A stretch of 64,000 nt of DNA from Siphonodentalium dalli (GCA_032622095.1 CP136063.1:276761426-276825425); one strand, 5' to 3'. Counted from the stretch's first letter, positions 1 to 12,222 are shown. The notes: a model not told the origin generated them from the letters alone. Program-made: numbers and translations.

Positions 1-711
1 GGACAGCCATAACCGTTCACCATGTGGCTATATTTGATGTTTCTCGTCGAGAAACACTTATGTGCATTTTTTCGTGCACTTTTCATCCATATGTCTTGAC
101 CATTCAGCTGCCAGGATTTTTTTATGCTGATCCTAGGGAAATCACTCTACTAATTTGTATTTGGTGTATTATAACCTAGCAGCTAATCCTAATTGTATTG
201 ATAAGTAAGCATGTGTGGTAGGGTTTCATGGAGATCTGATGATAATTTAAGAGATTATGCACAAAGCTGTTGTTTTTTTGGGACCCAAACACTGTGCTCA
301 AAGTTGTATTTTTTATCACTGCAATGCGTCTTTCTGGGACATATAGTTCAAGTATTTATCAAGCTATTTTGATACCGTGGAAAAATTCAAAGGAGAATAT
401 TATTGAGTGTATTTTGGAGCGCAAACTGCCATGTTGCTTTAATTTATATAATATAATATTTTATTACACGCTTGTTACTAGAAATACAGTGTTATTGCTG
501 TTCCATATTTACAAATCCGTATGGAACGTACGTTCCATACTCATCCCGTTGACGTAAAATGACGTACATGATGTTCGCCTCAACCATTAAACTGGAACTA
601 TTTAAATAAAAGAATCATCACACATGACAAACACGCCCTGTATGTGCCTAAATAAACCTTTAATCCTGTATTTTTAATGCACGGATTCTAGGATGCGAAG
701 CGTGTAATAAA
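1..711. other. AT-rich sequence with one decayed coding fragment
   Basis: No intact gene is seen here. The only structure I can support is the decayed fragment at 230-460, described separately, and a small AT-rich tract around 440-460. Short open frames on both strands have no recognisable motif and are probably chance. Confidence 0.5.
230..460 (+). pseudogene. Decayed copy of the unknown coding sequence at 59041-59433
   Basis: This stretch resembles 59235-59440 at both nucleotide and peptide level. Translated, it shows FGTQTLCSKLYF in one frame and then NASFWDI and FGAQTAM in another. The intact copy has FGTQTSGSKLYF, NVSFWDI and VGAQTAM in a single frame. The frame switch falls in a T-run that is longer here, and two stop codons follow (after SFWDI and after EYY). 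What is seen is a frameshifted, stop-containing relative. The inference is that both come from a dispersed coding family, probably a mobile element. The function is unknown. Confidence 0.5.
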
Positions 712-867
712 CACAGAACGACACGATGTGTAAATGGGTTTGTCGATACGGCACTCATGATGTCGCGGAAGGATAGAACTCGAGGCGCAAGCGCCTCTCG
801 TTCTATCCTTCCGCGACAGCACGAGTGCCGTATCAACAAACCCATTTACACATAGTGTCGTTTTGTG
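712..867. repeat. 156-bp near-perfect inverted repeat (fold-back element)
   Basis: Two 77-base arms pair around a two-base centre at 789-790, inside GGCGCAAGCGCC. Only a few mismatches separate the arms (for example acagaacg against the complement of cgttttgt, and catgatgtc against cgtgctgtc). I see no target duplication, so the class is open: a MITE, or a long hairpin from another element. Confidence 0.7.
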
Positions 868-1013
868 TATATATAAAATTATATATTATACATTATTTAC
901 TTTGATTGTGTATTTTTGTGTTCAGATGTTATCAAAATCAATTCAAATCAAATCATAATTATTCTAGCTTGGCAGGTGCAGGATTCTGTGTATCTTGTTT
1001 GTTTGACTACCAG

Positions 1014-1444
1014 CAAGGCTGGAAATATTGTCATTTGCAGAATGATGTCCCCAGAGGGTGAATTTAGTGATGCTATCCCACAGGTGGGCTAGCATCACCA
1101 AATTAACCCTATGGGGACCTCATGCTGCTTAGGCATTAACAGATATGGGAGACCTAGGAGAAGTTCTCCAGTTAAAGTTGGTGAAGTTCACCCATTAGTC
1201 ACCTCAATTATGTAATTTATCTTCTGCAAATTTTGGGATATAGAAACTGAACAGATGGGAAAAAGTAACTAAACACAATGTTAATTTGAGACTATAGATA
1301 ATTCCCAGAAGATGAGGCCTATTAGCAGAATGAGGTCCCCAGAGGGTGAATTTAGTGATGCCAGCCCACTGTGTGGGGTAGCATCTCTAAATTCACCCTC
1401 TGGGGACCTCATTCTGCAAATGACAGACACTATTCCAAGGCTTG
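1014..1444. mobile_element. Double-hairpin MITE, family A (hAT-like), complete
   Basis: The 431-bp element is bounded by the 8-bp direct repeat ACTACCAG at 1006-1013 and 1445-1452. Its ends are inverted (caagg...tgtcatttgcagaatg and complement), and each end is itself a hairpin (1037-1130 and 1327-1420) built from ggtccccagagggtgaat and its complement. A unique spacer of about 200 bp lies between. Other copies are at 13640-14084, 45819-46656 and 53541-53990, with a truncated one at 6915-7212. An 8-bp TSD points to a hAT-type transposase acting in trans. No coding capacity is seen. Confidence 0.8.
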
Positions 1445-1528
1445 ACTACCAGCAAACCACCACCCTGAGCATTAATGGCCAAACCATTGGTAAACAGATA
1501 AAAGCACATAAATTCTGCACAATATTAA

Positions 1529-1920
1529 CCCTTTACCCAACAAACCGGCCAAAAACGGCCAAATAAAGCTGCAACAGCCTAAATTATCTTGGGTCTGTCT
1601 CAATAAAACCATACAAATATGGATATCATTGGAACCGGCTCATTGACCACATTGTGATGGTTACAGTTATGCCCTGGGCCAATGCATTCTCTTATATATG
1701 CGAGTCGACCATAGGTCGACTTGCATATATAAGAGAATGCATTGGCCTAAAAAAAATCTTTTTTTAACACTTTTTACCATTTTTTCTTACATTCTTTAAC
1801 AATTTTATAATTTTTAATGTGTTAAGCCAATGCATTCTCTTATATATGCGAGGCGACCTATGGTTGACTCGCATATATAAGAGAATGCATTGGCACAGGG
1901 CCCTTCTGTTGGGTAAAGAC
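1529..1920. mobile_element. TTAA-flanked MITE, family B (piggyBac-like)
   Basis: TTAA lies on both sides (1525-1528 and 1921-1924). The left end reads CCCTTTACCCAACA and the right end is its near-complement, tgttgggtaaag. TTAA plus a CCC start is the piggyBac signature. The 392-bp body has no open frame of note and holds two copies of the 68-bp palindrome of family G (about 1680-1902). A nearly full inverted copy lies at 45834-46232. Confidence 0.75.
1680..1902. repeat. Paired 68-bp palindromes, family G
   Basis: Two near-perfect palindromes (around 1682-1746 and 1829-1894) of the form ccaatgcattctcttata...tataagagaatgcattgg are separated by an AT-rich spacer of about 80 bp. Together they form an inverted-repeat unit ending ccctg(g/t)gcc...ggcacaggg. 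The same paired unit recurs at 45857-46092, 49050-49412 and, diverged, 6707-6882. Confidence 0.75.
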
Positions 1921-2059
1921 TTAAAGGGGGACTGTACACTAAATCCGGTCATTTACTGGACCATCTCCTTTTATACTCAACAACATTTATATGAAACAAA
2001 TGAATAAATTTGAGCCATGGATTATTGAAAAATAAACTCATATTTAGGAGTTAAGTGGT

Positions 2060-2850
2060 AGTCTTAAGTGGTCAAACCTATCAAAAACAACAATAGAAAG
2101 ATTACTTAAAGACCAAATGTATGGGCTTCCCTCCGTGAGTCTGTCCGTAACAACTTTGAAGCTCTATATCTTGGTCGTCGTCAGTCAGATTGTATTGATC
2201 TTCGTTATGTTGATGAACCAATATGGGGGAAAGAGTATTTACAAACAGAGGGTTTTGTCCATTTATTTTTTCCAGAGTTACCGCCCTTATTGAGTAATGG
2301 ACCTTAGTATGAAAATGGATTTTATTCTTTGCATGACTAAATCAATCGGCACACCCTACAGGCAACATCACGCATGCAGTTATCATGATATTTCATATGG
2401 ATCTTTGGGGTGGCCTCCAGATGGGAGTTGTAAAAAAATTTCCAAATTTTTTTTTAAAACATGGCTGCCAGAAGCTACATGTACCTTGTTTATCTAAAAA
2501 TGTGTGTTTTTTTGTCTGTCCGTACATATATCAACCAATGGTTATATGATCTAAATGAAATTTGGTATGGACGTTCACCATCATGACTGCTTTCAAAACA
2601 GGAGCAAATGACGTTTTCCATTTTAGAGTTATCCTTCTTGTATGGAAATCAACGTTTTTGTCTGTTCACGCAGATATCTCACTCCTAGGTCATAGCTGTT
2701 CTGTATCCTGGTCTTATTTCATGCCAACAATGATCAATATCACTGACTCTGTATAGAAATAATCAGGGACTCAAACATTAAATGGGCCTTTAATCTTGGG
2801 GTTCGAAATTTAAGTGGGCCTTTAACAAACCCAATATTTTCTTTGCCCCA
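2060..2850. repeat. Old dispersed repeat with two diverged sub-units
   Basis: Phrases such as gtctgtccgtacatatatc and tgaaatttggtatgg occur here. These are typical of the tandem-type dispersed repeats seen better at 14337-14999 and 47460-48850. Two roughly similar sub-units can be traced at 2140-2290 and 2510-2760. No terminus can be fixed, and no gene is seen. Confidence 0.3.
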
Positions 2851-2851
2851 A

Positions 2852-5800
2852 ATCACACCCTGCCATCCCCTCACGCATTATTTATATTCACACCCAGCCA
2901 TCCCCTCACGCATTATTTATTTTCACACCCAGCCATCCCCTCACGCATTATTTATTTTCATACCCAGCCATCCCCTCACGCATTATTTATTTTCACACCC
3001 AGCCATCCCCTCACGCATTATTTATTTTCACACCCAGCCATCCCCTCACGCATTATTTTTGTTCACACCCAGCCATCTCCTCACGCATTATTTATTTTCA
3101 CACCCAGCCATCCCCTCACGCATTATTTTTGTTCACACCCAGCCATCCCCTCACGCATTATTTATTTTCACACCCAGCCATCCCCTCACGCATTATTTAT
3201 TTTCACACCCTGCCATCCCCTCACGCATTATTTATGTTCACATCCAGCCATCCCCTCACGCATTATTTATTTTCACACCCAGCCATCCCCTCACGCATTA
3301 TTTATTTTCACACCCAGTCATCCCCTCACGCTTTATTTATTTTCACACCCAGTCATCCCCTCACGCATTATTTATTTTCACACCCAGTCATCCCCTCACG
3401 CATTATTTATTTTCACACCCAGTCATCCCCTCACGCATTATTTATTTTCACACCCTGCCATCCCCTCACGCATTATTTATTTTCACACCCAGCCATCCCC
3501 TCACGCATTATTTATTTTCACACCCAGCCATCCCCTCACGCATTATTTATTTTCACACCCAGCCATCCCCTCACGCATTATTTATTTTCACACCCAGCCA
3601 TCCCCTCACGCATTATTTATTTTCACACCCAGCCATCCCCTCACGCATTATTTATTTTCACACCCAGCCATCCCCTCACGCATTATTTATTTTCACACCC
3701 TGCAATCCCCTCACGCATTATTAATTTTCACACCCAGCCATCCCCTCACGCATTATTTATTTTCACACCCTGCCATCCCCTCACGCATTATTTATGTTCA
3801 CACCCAGCCATCCCCTCACGCATTATTTATGTTCACACCCAGCCATCCCCTCACGCATTATTTATTTTCACACCCAGTCATCCGCTCACGCATTATTTAT
3901 TTTCACACCCAGTCATCCCCTCACGCATTATTTATTTTCACACCCAGTCATCCCCTCACGCATTATTTATTTTCACACCCTGCCATCCCCTCACGCATTA
4001 TTTATTTTCACACCCAGCCATCCCCTCACGCATTATTTATTTTCACACCCAGCCATCCCCTCACGCATTATTTATTTTCACACCCAGCCATCCCCTCACG
4101 CATTATTTATTTTCACACCCAGCCATCCCCTCACGCATTATTTATTTTCACACCCAGCCATCCCCTCACGCATTATTTATTTTCACACCCTGCCATCCCC
4201 TCACGCATTATTTATTTTCACACCCTGCCATCCCCTCACGCATTATTTTTTTTCACACCCAGCCATCCCTTCACGCATTATTTATTTTCACACCCTGCCA
4301 TCCCCTCACGCATTATTTATTTTCACACCCAGCCATCCCCTCACGCATTATTTATTTTCACACCCAGTCATCCCCTCACGCATTATTTATTTTCACACCC
4401 AGTCATCCCCTCACGCATTATTTATTTTCACACCCAGTCATCCCCTCACGCATTATTTATTTTCACACCCTGCCATCCCCTCACGCATTATTTATTTTCA
4501 CACCCAGCCATCCCCTCACGCATTATTTATTTTCACACCCAGCCATCCCCTCACGCATTATTTATTTTCACACCCAGCCATCCCCTCACGCATTATTTAT
4601 TTTCACACCCAGCCATCCCCTCACGCATTATTTTTGTTCACACCCAGCCATCTCCTCACGCATTATTTATTTTCACACCCAGCCATCCCCTCACGCATTA
4701 TTTTTGTTCACACCCAGCCATCCCCTCACGCATTATTTATTTTCACACCCAGCCATCCCCTCACGCATTATTTATTTTCACACCCTGCCATCCCCTCACG
4801 CATTATTTATGTTCACATCCAGCCATCCCCTCAAGCATTATTTATTTTCACACCCAGCCATCCCCTCACGCATTATTTATTTTCACACCCAGTCATCCCC
4901 TCACGCATTATTTATTTTCACACCCAGTCATCCCCTCACGCATTATTTATTTTCACACCCAGTCATCCCCTCACGCATTATTTATTTTCACACCCAGTCA
5001 TCCCCTCACGCATTATTTATTTTCACACCCTGCCATCTCCTCACGCATTATTTATTTTCACACCCAGCCATCCCCTCACGCATTATTTATTTTCACACCC
5101 AGCCATCCCCTCACGCATTATTTATTTTCACACCCAGCCATCCCCTCACGCATTATTTATTTTCACACCCAGCCATCCCCTCACGCATTATTTATTTTCA
5201 CACCCAGCCATCCCCTCACGCATTATTTATTTTCACACCCAGCCATCCCCTCACGCATTATTTATTTTCACACCCTGCAATCCCCTCACGCATTATTTAT
5301 TTTCACACCCAGCCATCCCCTCACGCATTATTTATTTTCACACCCTGCCATCCCCTCACGCATTATTTATGTTCACACCCAGCCATCCCCTCACGCATTA
5401 TTTATGTTCACACCCAGCCATCCCCTCACGCATTATTTATTTTCACACCCAGTCATCCCCTCACTCATTATTTATTTTCACACCCAGTCATCCCCTCACG
5501 CATTATTTATTTTTACACCCAGTCATCCCCTCACGCATTATTTATTTTCACACCCTGCCATCCCCTCACGCATTATTTATTTTCACACCCAGCCATCCCC
5601 TCACGCATTATTTATTTTCACACCCAGCCATCCCCTCACGCATTATTTATTTTCACACCCAGCCATCCCCTCACGCATTATTTATTTTCACACCCAGCCA
5701 TCCCCTCACGCATTATTTATTTTCACACCCTGCCATCCCCTCACGCATTATTTATTTTCACACCCTGCCATCCCCTCACGCATTATTTTTTTTCACACCC

Positions 5801-6109
5801 AGCCATCCGTTCACGCATTATTTATTTTCACACCCTGCCATCCCCTCACGCATTATTTATTTTCACACCCAGCCATCCCCTCACGCATTATTTATTTTCA
5901 CACCCAGTCATCCCCTCACGCATTATTTATTTTCACACCCAGTCATCCCCTCACGCATTATTTATTTTCACACCCTGCCATCCCCTCACGCATTATTTAT
6001 TTTCACACCCAGCCATCCCCTCACGCATTATTTATTTTCACACCCAGCCATCCCCTCACGCATTATTTATTTTCACACCCAGCCATCCCCTCACGCATTA
6101 TTTTTTTTC
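2852..6109. repeat. 35-bp satellite array, about 93 units, two higher-order copies
   Basis: The unit is cacacccagccatcccctca plus cgcattatttatttt, 35 bp, repeated without spacers. Rare variants recur at a fixed distance of 1575 bp (45 units): the tctcc variant at 3071 and 4646, catcc at 3241 and 4816, and tgcaa at 3701 and 5276. The distance becomes 1540 bp for the poly-T variant near 4261 and 5801. The array is therefore two tandem copies of a block of about 45-46 units. The unit has no stop in any forward frame, so three overlapping frames of 778-1006 codons stay open. I read these as artefacts of unit composition, not genes. Confidence 0.95.
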
Positions 6110-6176
6110 AAGGGAAAAAAAACATGTTAACAACATTTTCAAGCAATAACATTTTGCCGACTGAGTGACTCATTAA

Positions 6177-6369
6177 CCTTTTCTATACTAAAGTTCAATG
6201 ACTGTCTATTGTTTGTTGAAATTATTGTCTGAACATTTCTGACCAATGAATATGGATTCTTGTGCAATTCGTCTGATTTATGTCCTTAAAATCCCTCCAA
6301 ATAAATAATAGACTATTCCAATGTATACTTTTATAACTGAATGGGAGAGTCCATTTAGAGTTGAAAGGG
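6177..6369. mobile_element. Short TTAA-flanked MITE, family H
   Basis: TTAA flanks at 6173-6176 and 6370-6373 bound a 193-bp sequence whose ends are ccttttctata and the imperfect complement gttgaaaggg. The interior (aaatcc.tccaaataaataatagac, attccaatgtatactttta) recurs at 12238-12434 and, inverted, at 50270-50550. The class is inferred from TTAA plus the CC start. Confidence 0.5.
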
Positions 6370-6706
6370 TTAAAGAGTCAGCGTTGTCAAACGAAAATCA
6401 GGCATCAGTTTATTGGACTCATTTCCTGTCTCCGAAATTGACAATTTTTCTTCCTTTAGATCTCATTGCAAGAGCTTCCGTCAAACACCGCCTCATCAGG
6501 CGACTGCTCACTTGTGAAATTGGCGTGTAAATTACTTTTCTAACTATGGTTTGTATCCGATTCGTCTGCTGAGGAGAAATTACTTGGCAAACAATGGCCA
6601 TACCAATGTCATTCTTTTAACCCATTCACTCATCAAGGGATTCTTCCATTCAGTTCTTTGACCCTTTCATGATTGGACCTGCGATGGTGCATCATTAAAG
6701 ATCATG

Positions 6707-6882
6707 TGCCAGTGCATTCTCTTATATATGCGAGTCTCCCATAGGGAGCCTGGCATATTTAAGAGAATTCACTGGCTTACAATGTCAAGGTAAATATTGT
6801 TAGGCCAATGTATTCTCTTATATATGCAACTCGAGGCGCCCTATGGGAGACTAGCATATATAAGAGAATGCATTGGCATAGG
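6707..6882. mobile_element. Diverged paired-palindrome element, family G variant
   Basis: Two palindromes (6711-6776 and 6802-6876) contain attctcttatatatgc and its complement, with the centre changed to cccataggg-type sequence and a short spacer containing cttacaatgtcaaggt. This variant is the closest relative of the 71-bp tandem repeat at 19494-19660 and 21735-21857. Confidence 0.55.
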
Positions 6883-6914
6883 GTTTTCGCAAAATTACAG
6901 GAAGCTCCATTCAA

Positions 6915-7212
6915 GGAAGGGTTAACTCTTGTGAATATTGTGATGCACACCCATTGGGAACCTCAATTATGCAATATGTCATCTGCTAATTTGGGGATAT
7001 AGAGAAACTAAACTAAAAAAGAAATAAAATCTATGTGAAGAAGTAGAAATCTGATAATAAAGAAACATTCCAGAGAAGATGAGGCCTAAGCAGAATTAGG
7101 TCCCCAGAGGGTGAGTTTGGTGATGCTAGCCCACTATGCAGGATAGTGTCACTAAATTCACCTTCTGGGGACCTCATTCTGCAAATGACAGACAAACTAT
7201 AATCAGGCTTGT
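6915..7212. mobile_element. Truncated copy of MITE family A
   Basis: The internal spacer (gatgcacacccattgggaac, ggggatatag), the right hairpin at 7088-7180 and the terminal tgacagacaaactataatca are present. The left hairpin and left end are missing, apparently replaced by the family G variant at 6707-6882. Confidence 0.65.
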
Positions 7213-8523
7213 TGAGAACGTTCTTTGTTTTTACTCATTGAGGAAAATATTCACAGGCCTTAAAATCCATCCATTTTCACCAGAATCAAAGTTGATTCAC
7301 AAGTTTAATGGTGCGAGAATCATATTCGATAATATGATTACGTCAGTACGTATGGACAACCCAAAAACACGTACGTCCATCTATAAAATGAAAAATGTAT
7401 GTTTCATAGGAGTGCCTGTATTTCTGGCCAACTTGGGATATATACGATCACGCCAGTACGTATGGACCGTAGGACGGCGACATCACCTGTGTCCAAAGGT
7501 TCGCTAATCCCTAGGTTCATTATACCGAAGTTTCGCCATTCCCATTTATTAAGGTTCTCTATATTCCTCGATATTCAGAAGGTTTTTATAACTTTTATTT
7601 TGAAGTTTCATTCTATATTCTAAAGTTTTGAGAGGTTTTTTTATCATAAGATTATTTTTATGAAGGAAATAACTTAAAGGTACTCAATCCGATAAGACGC
7701 TGCTAAATTACTCCTTCCTTGGTTTCGGTGGGGAAAAAAATATTTGATTAGTGTCGAGGAACCCACCCATCAAAGCTCAGAGTAATTAGATATCGATCTT
7801 TTCAGTTTGCTATTTTTTTCTGGGCCTGATCGTGCCAGAAGGACGAGGTCAAATGGGCGGTCTTCCAGATAAAGATGGATAACTGTAAAATCGTGGTAAT
7901 AATAACTACTTGGTATTAGAGTTGTCCATCTTTTCTGGTTAAATACGCCCAGAATAGCAAACCTTCAGAATAGCGAACCTTCGATGTCTGAATAAGAACC
8001 TTTGGAATAGCGAATATGGAACCTTCGAAATAATGAACGCGATCCTGTATGAAGAGCCCATGACACGTCCATCAATAAATGTATACATGTTTCAGGGGCC
8101 AACATGTCTTTGTTAATTTTTGGTGCCCAGATTTCAACGAAATTTGGTGTGGTGACTCAGGGTGCCCTGGCAGAGTGTATAATGGCGTTAGTTTTTCTAA
8201 ATTTTGATTTAAACAAATTTAAATGAATAAAAAAAATATGAACATATGTGAATATTCAGGTACAAATAAACCTATTTGCACGAGAATATGTTGCAGCACC
8301 AGATATAGAGGAATGTGGGCCACAGTTAGACATGGGTCAGAGTGAGATATTGCCTCTAACATTTCTCTAATTTCCAGACCAATATCCATGGCGCCAGTTA
8401 AGCGATATTAGCCATATAGCACATTTTACTATATTTCTTCAAAATGCAATCATCAGGTGAAGGTTGAATCTGGCCAAGCGACCAATTTTCAAGGCAAAAT
8501 TATTTTAATTTAATTTTTGCAAT
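7213..8523. other. Non-coding sequence with old repeat copies
   Basis: A short duplicated phrase, cagtacgtatggac, occurs at about 7345 and 7456. The segment 7673-7905 is one copy of a diverged 230-bp dispersed repeat whose partner is at 8524-8755 (shared aaaggtactcaatcc, tcgaggaaccca, catcaaagctca, gatggataa). No gene is seen. Confidence 0.5.
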
Positions 8524-8755
8524 TTTAAAGGTACTCAATCCAAATTAACCCTCGCAGATTATTATTTCCTTTACTTCGGAGGTGAAAAATATTTGATTCA
8601 AGTCGAGGAACCCACAACATCAAAGCTCATAGTGATCAGATACCGATTTTTAAAATCTATCATTTAAATTTTTTAGTGGCCCAGCAAACAGCAGACGAGA
8701 ATACTTTTTCTGACCAAATTGCAGATGAAGATGGATAATTCTAAAATCAACTGTT
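8524..8755. repeat. Second copy of a diverged 230-bp dispersed repeat
   Basis: This aligns in direct orientation with 7673-7905 through aaaggtactcaatcc, atatttgatt, gtcgaggaaccca, atcaaagctca and agatggataa. It is followed by a short GT microsatellite at 8760-8772. The termini are not defined. Confidence 0.55.
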
Positions 8756-8772
8756 TTTTTGTGTGTGTGTGT

Positions 8773-11563
8773 CAGATGTTTGACAAATCAGCAATATTCG
8801 TTGAGCAAAACGTTTTTGTCAATTTTATGCTATAATTGACTGCAGTTTTTTTTTTGGAACAATTAATCGATTCTGTCAACTGAAGCGGCATTTCAAAAAA
8901 TCTTCTTGTTGTTGGAATCTGATGATATGGGGACTGTTGATTCGGATTGAGGACCTTTAAGGGAAAAATATCTTTATTGGATAAATTTACATATAATACT
9001 GAATACATTTTTATGAAAACAGGTTTCGTGGATGGGGCACAATGACTCAATGAGACATAATTTATGGCCTGTGGTAGGATCCAACTTCAGTAGATGATAG
9101 GCACTTCAAAAATGAATGAGATAATTTGCCAAATGACTAATGTTTTGGGGCTGGAGTGGATAAATATTTTAGATCAAACAAACTGATGGCATTGTGCAAT
9201 AGTGATATGTTTGGTGCATTTCCTATATGGTTACTACTTAGGGGTGACCCCTTCTGTGAAGTAGATGATAAGAAACAAGTATTAAGAGTGGTCCCAGCTC
9301 GAGATTGCATGCTTGTTCGTGACTTTTGTGAGCTTTTATCGTACTCTCAGATGTCTAATCATTGTGATGGTCAACAATAGTGATAGCGGAGACCTAGACT
9401 GAAATTAACAATATTGATGGAAATTTAATTCTATTTAATTCTATTTCAATTTAATTATATATATGTCTCTTTGCCAAAAAACTTAATGATCGTTGAGAAT
9501 TTTATCTAAAATTACTAATCATGCGACACATGCTGACACTATTGGTTAATAGGCATCTGATAGTATATGAACATTTTAATAATTGCCGGGAGGAATGGCA
9601 TTATTCTTGACAGGCATAGATACATAGATGTTCATGGCATGGTCTGAGAAAATGCTACTAGATTAAACATTTATATGATTGCCTCATTACTACATTAGTC
9701 ATGTACATGTATAACTAGAAGGTCGTGACAGTTCAACTAAGTTGGCCTGGAATTATTATGTTTAGCATACATATTATTCCAATCCCAATGTGTCAAGTCG
9801 ACAATAGCAAGTACGCAGGGCTATATTTAATAATTTTTCCACAAATAGCCACTAGTTAATATATATATGCTAGCCATGCTGATCAAGCTCCCGCTTTATG
9901 CTTAAGGTTTAAATCGAGAACACAGTGTTAAAATCATGAATTATATAATATGTGAGAATGCTAAAACTAATCACCGTGCAATATAATTATAAAATTTAAC
10001 TTGATGTGTCCATCATAGGAAACAGAATTCATACACACAGATGGAAAGTTGGCCCGGAAGCATATCCTCTCACCCGTCACTGCATGAACTATGCAGTGTG
10101 CAGAGACTAAGTGGGATTGGGAGATGTTCTTCTTTTCCTTCACTCAACAAGAAGATAAATGACTCACTTTGTTAGTCACCAATTCACTGGGCTTCACATG
10201 TTTGTTACATCTGTGTGTCGAGTCTGTTGACTGTAGATGGCTAGAATTGTATGTTGACCTGAGTTACATTCACAGTGAGTGGGTGAGGCTGAAGTCGTTG
10301 ATAACTAAATTTAGTAATCTGTAATCACTAAATTGACTAATACAATCCTAATATTATTAGATTAGTAAGCCATATGAACGCTTTCACCGATTACTGCATC
10401 CACAAGTTCCAGCTACGCGCTACGTTCAACGGTTCGTGACTGAACTATACTGTGTATAGTAAATCAGTCAGCTCTAAAATGTCCATTTTCTGATTTCCTT
10501 GACCCAAGTTGAGGTTTGACATGACAGTGTCAGTGTTAGATATTAACAATTAAATTTACTATTTAGAGAAGTAGTTAGTAGATTGAACGATTTGCCGCTT
10601 GCAGTTGAAACTCTACTAGTAAGTCTAACCACTAAACCAGTCCAGGTGAAAACAGACTTAAAATTGAACAATAACAGAACAAGTCAAATCGCCGTGGTGA
10701 GCAGTCTGCACAGACCAGTCCACATTCCATTCCAGTGACCTTCATTTTCATATTTTTTTCAGTCACAGTTTCGTCATTGAGTTTCTTTCCGACTGACTGA
10801 TTTTCACTTTGAACACAGTTCACTTTAGGTCAACATGACCGCTTTCGCAGATTGCTGGATACGCACTACGTTCATGACTGAACTAAGTTCACTTCAACTT
10901 CAAAAAAACTTACTAGTAACATTATTATAATATTAACAAGTTGTTGTTGTTGACATGTTGTTGTTATTCTTCTTCTTCTTTTGACTGCTTTGACTCTAAA
11001 GTCATTCCAGTAATTGGCTCGTAGTGCTATCTTCGCTTGTGCTTTTTCGTTTGTTCTCAACGCGTACGTGCTGTGATACCGTTGTACATTTAAAATACGA
11101 GCGATAACAATAACAAGCAATTCCATTTCAAATTTCGCAAACAAGAGAGCGCCACCATTTTGTAACGAAATTACGTCATCATTTCCAACGTTGCTATGGC
11201 CTGCCAGGGGACGTAATATTCTAACTGTAACGGTACGGAATCTGGCGAGGTTTGCCGAATGCTATTCGGCCGCGTCAGCTAAATCTACATTAAGCATTTA
11301 ATTTTGAATAAGGTTGATTTTGTTTTTCAAATTTAATAGTGTTGCTATAGGGAGGCTGATCGAAGAAGAAAAATAAATTCGTTTTATTAATTTGACAATT
11401 CTATTCCAACATGGCGGCCACCATAGGGCCCATAGGTCTGAATCGCCCGGATGTAAAAACAATTTTTTCATGTTGATAGGGTATATAAATTACTGACGTC
11501 ACAACTATACGTGCGTCGCTTATGTTACTGTAAAACAACCCTTTGGGTTGTGATAATATCTTA
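8773..11563. other. Long stretch without recognisable genes
   Basis: Only short open frames occur (for example 74 codons at 9156-9380 on the plus strand and 90 codons at 10872-11144 on the minus strand). None has a domain, a signal peptide or a repeat relative that I recognise. A weak direct repeat links 10378-10450 and 10838-10890 (cgctttc, ctacgttca, gactgaact). Confidence 0.45.
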
Positions 11564-11776
11564 CAGTAATGCTCTAATTAATCGACTCCTTAACCACAGC
11601 AGAATTATGAGTAACTTTTCAGGATTTAGTCAGAAATATGGCTTGTTGCCATTCATCCGAAAGCTCTTGCCGAGAGCTTTCCGATGAATGGCAATAAGCC
11701 ATAATTCCGAATAAATCCTGAAAAGTTACCCATAATTCTGCTGTGGTTAAGGAGTCGATTAATTAGAGCATTACTG
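11564..11776. mobile_element. Full-length palindromic MITE, family C (Tc1/mariner-like)
   Basis: The element is flanked by TA (11562-11563 and 11777-11778). It starts CAGTAATGCTCTAATTAATC and ends with the complement, and it folds on itself along almost its whole 213 bp around ctcttgccgagag. TA targets and a CAGT start are typical of Tc1/mariner elements. Sister copies are at 12051-12222, 15802-15987 and 51663-51875. Confidence 0.8.
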
Positions 11777-12050
11777 TACTTAAAAAAAGTTATACTCTCG
11801 CTGAAGACTTCAGTCAAGTGAGTTGATGTGATTGTGACAAGAAAGCAGAATTGCCATATTTATTGTACATGCATAGCTTTCAGTATTGAAAGATTTACTG
11901 TTAGCTAAATAAAAGAAACACCCTGTGGTACCTATGATATTACTATCTTTCTACAGCAGAGCAGAGATATGTATGCGAGAATCATAGTTGATTCTCATGT
12001 TTCACTTTGCGAGAATTATTTGCGATTCTGGATTCTGAATCGCATACATA

Positions 12051-12222
12051 CAGTAATGCCCTAATTAATCGACTCCATAACCACAGCAGAATTATGGGTA
12101 ATTTTTCAGGATTTAGTCGGAAATATGGCTTGTTGCCATTCATCGGAAACCTCTCACTAAATCCTGAATAATTACCCATAATTCTGCTGTGGTTATGGAG
12201 TCGATTAATTAGGGCATTACTG
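12051..12222. mobile_element. Palindromic MITE, family C, internally deleted
   Basis: TA flanks (12049-12050 and 12223-12224) and CAGTAATGCCC ends are intact. The central part of one arm is missing compared with 11564-11776, giving 172 bp. A smaller hairpin (tatgtatgcga and complement) lies just upstream at 11968-12050. Confidence 0.8.

Noticed and set aside
2843-6168. Open frames of 778-1006 codons in all three forward frames of the 35-bp array
   Set aside because: The unit has no stop codon in any frame and 35 is not a multiple of three, so all frames read the same 35-residue repeat. Simultaneous openness in three frames is a composition effect. No start context, splice signals or conserved frame.
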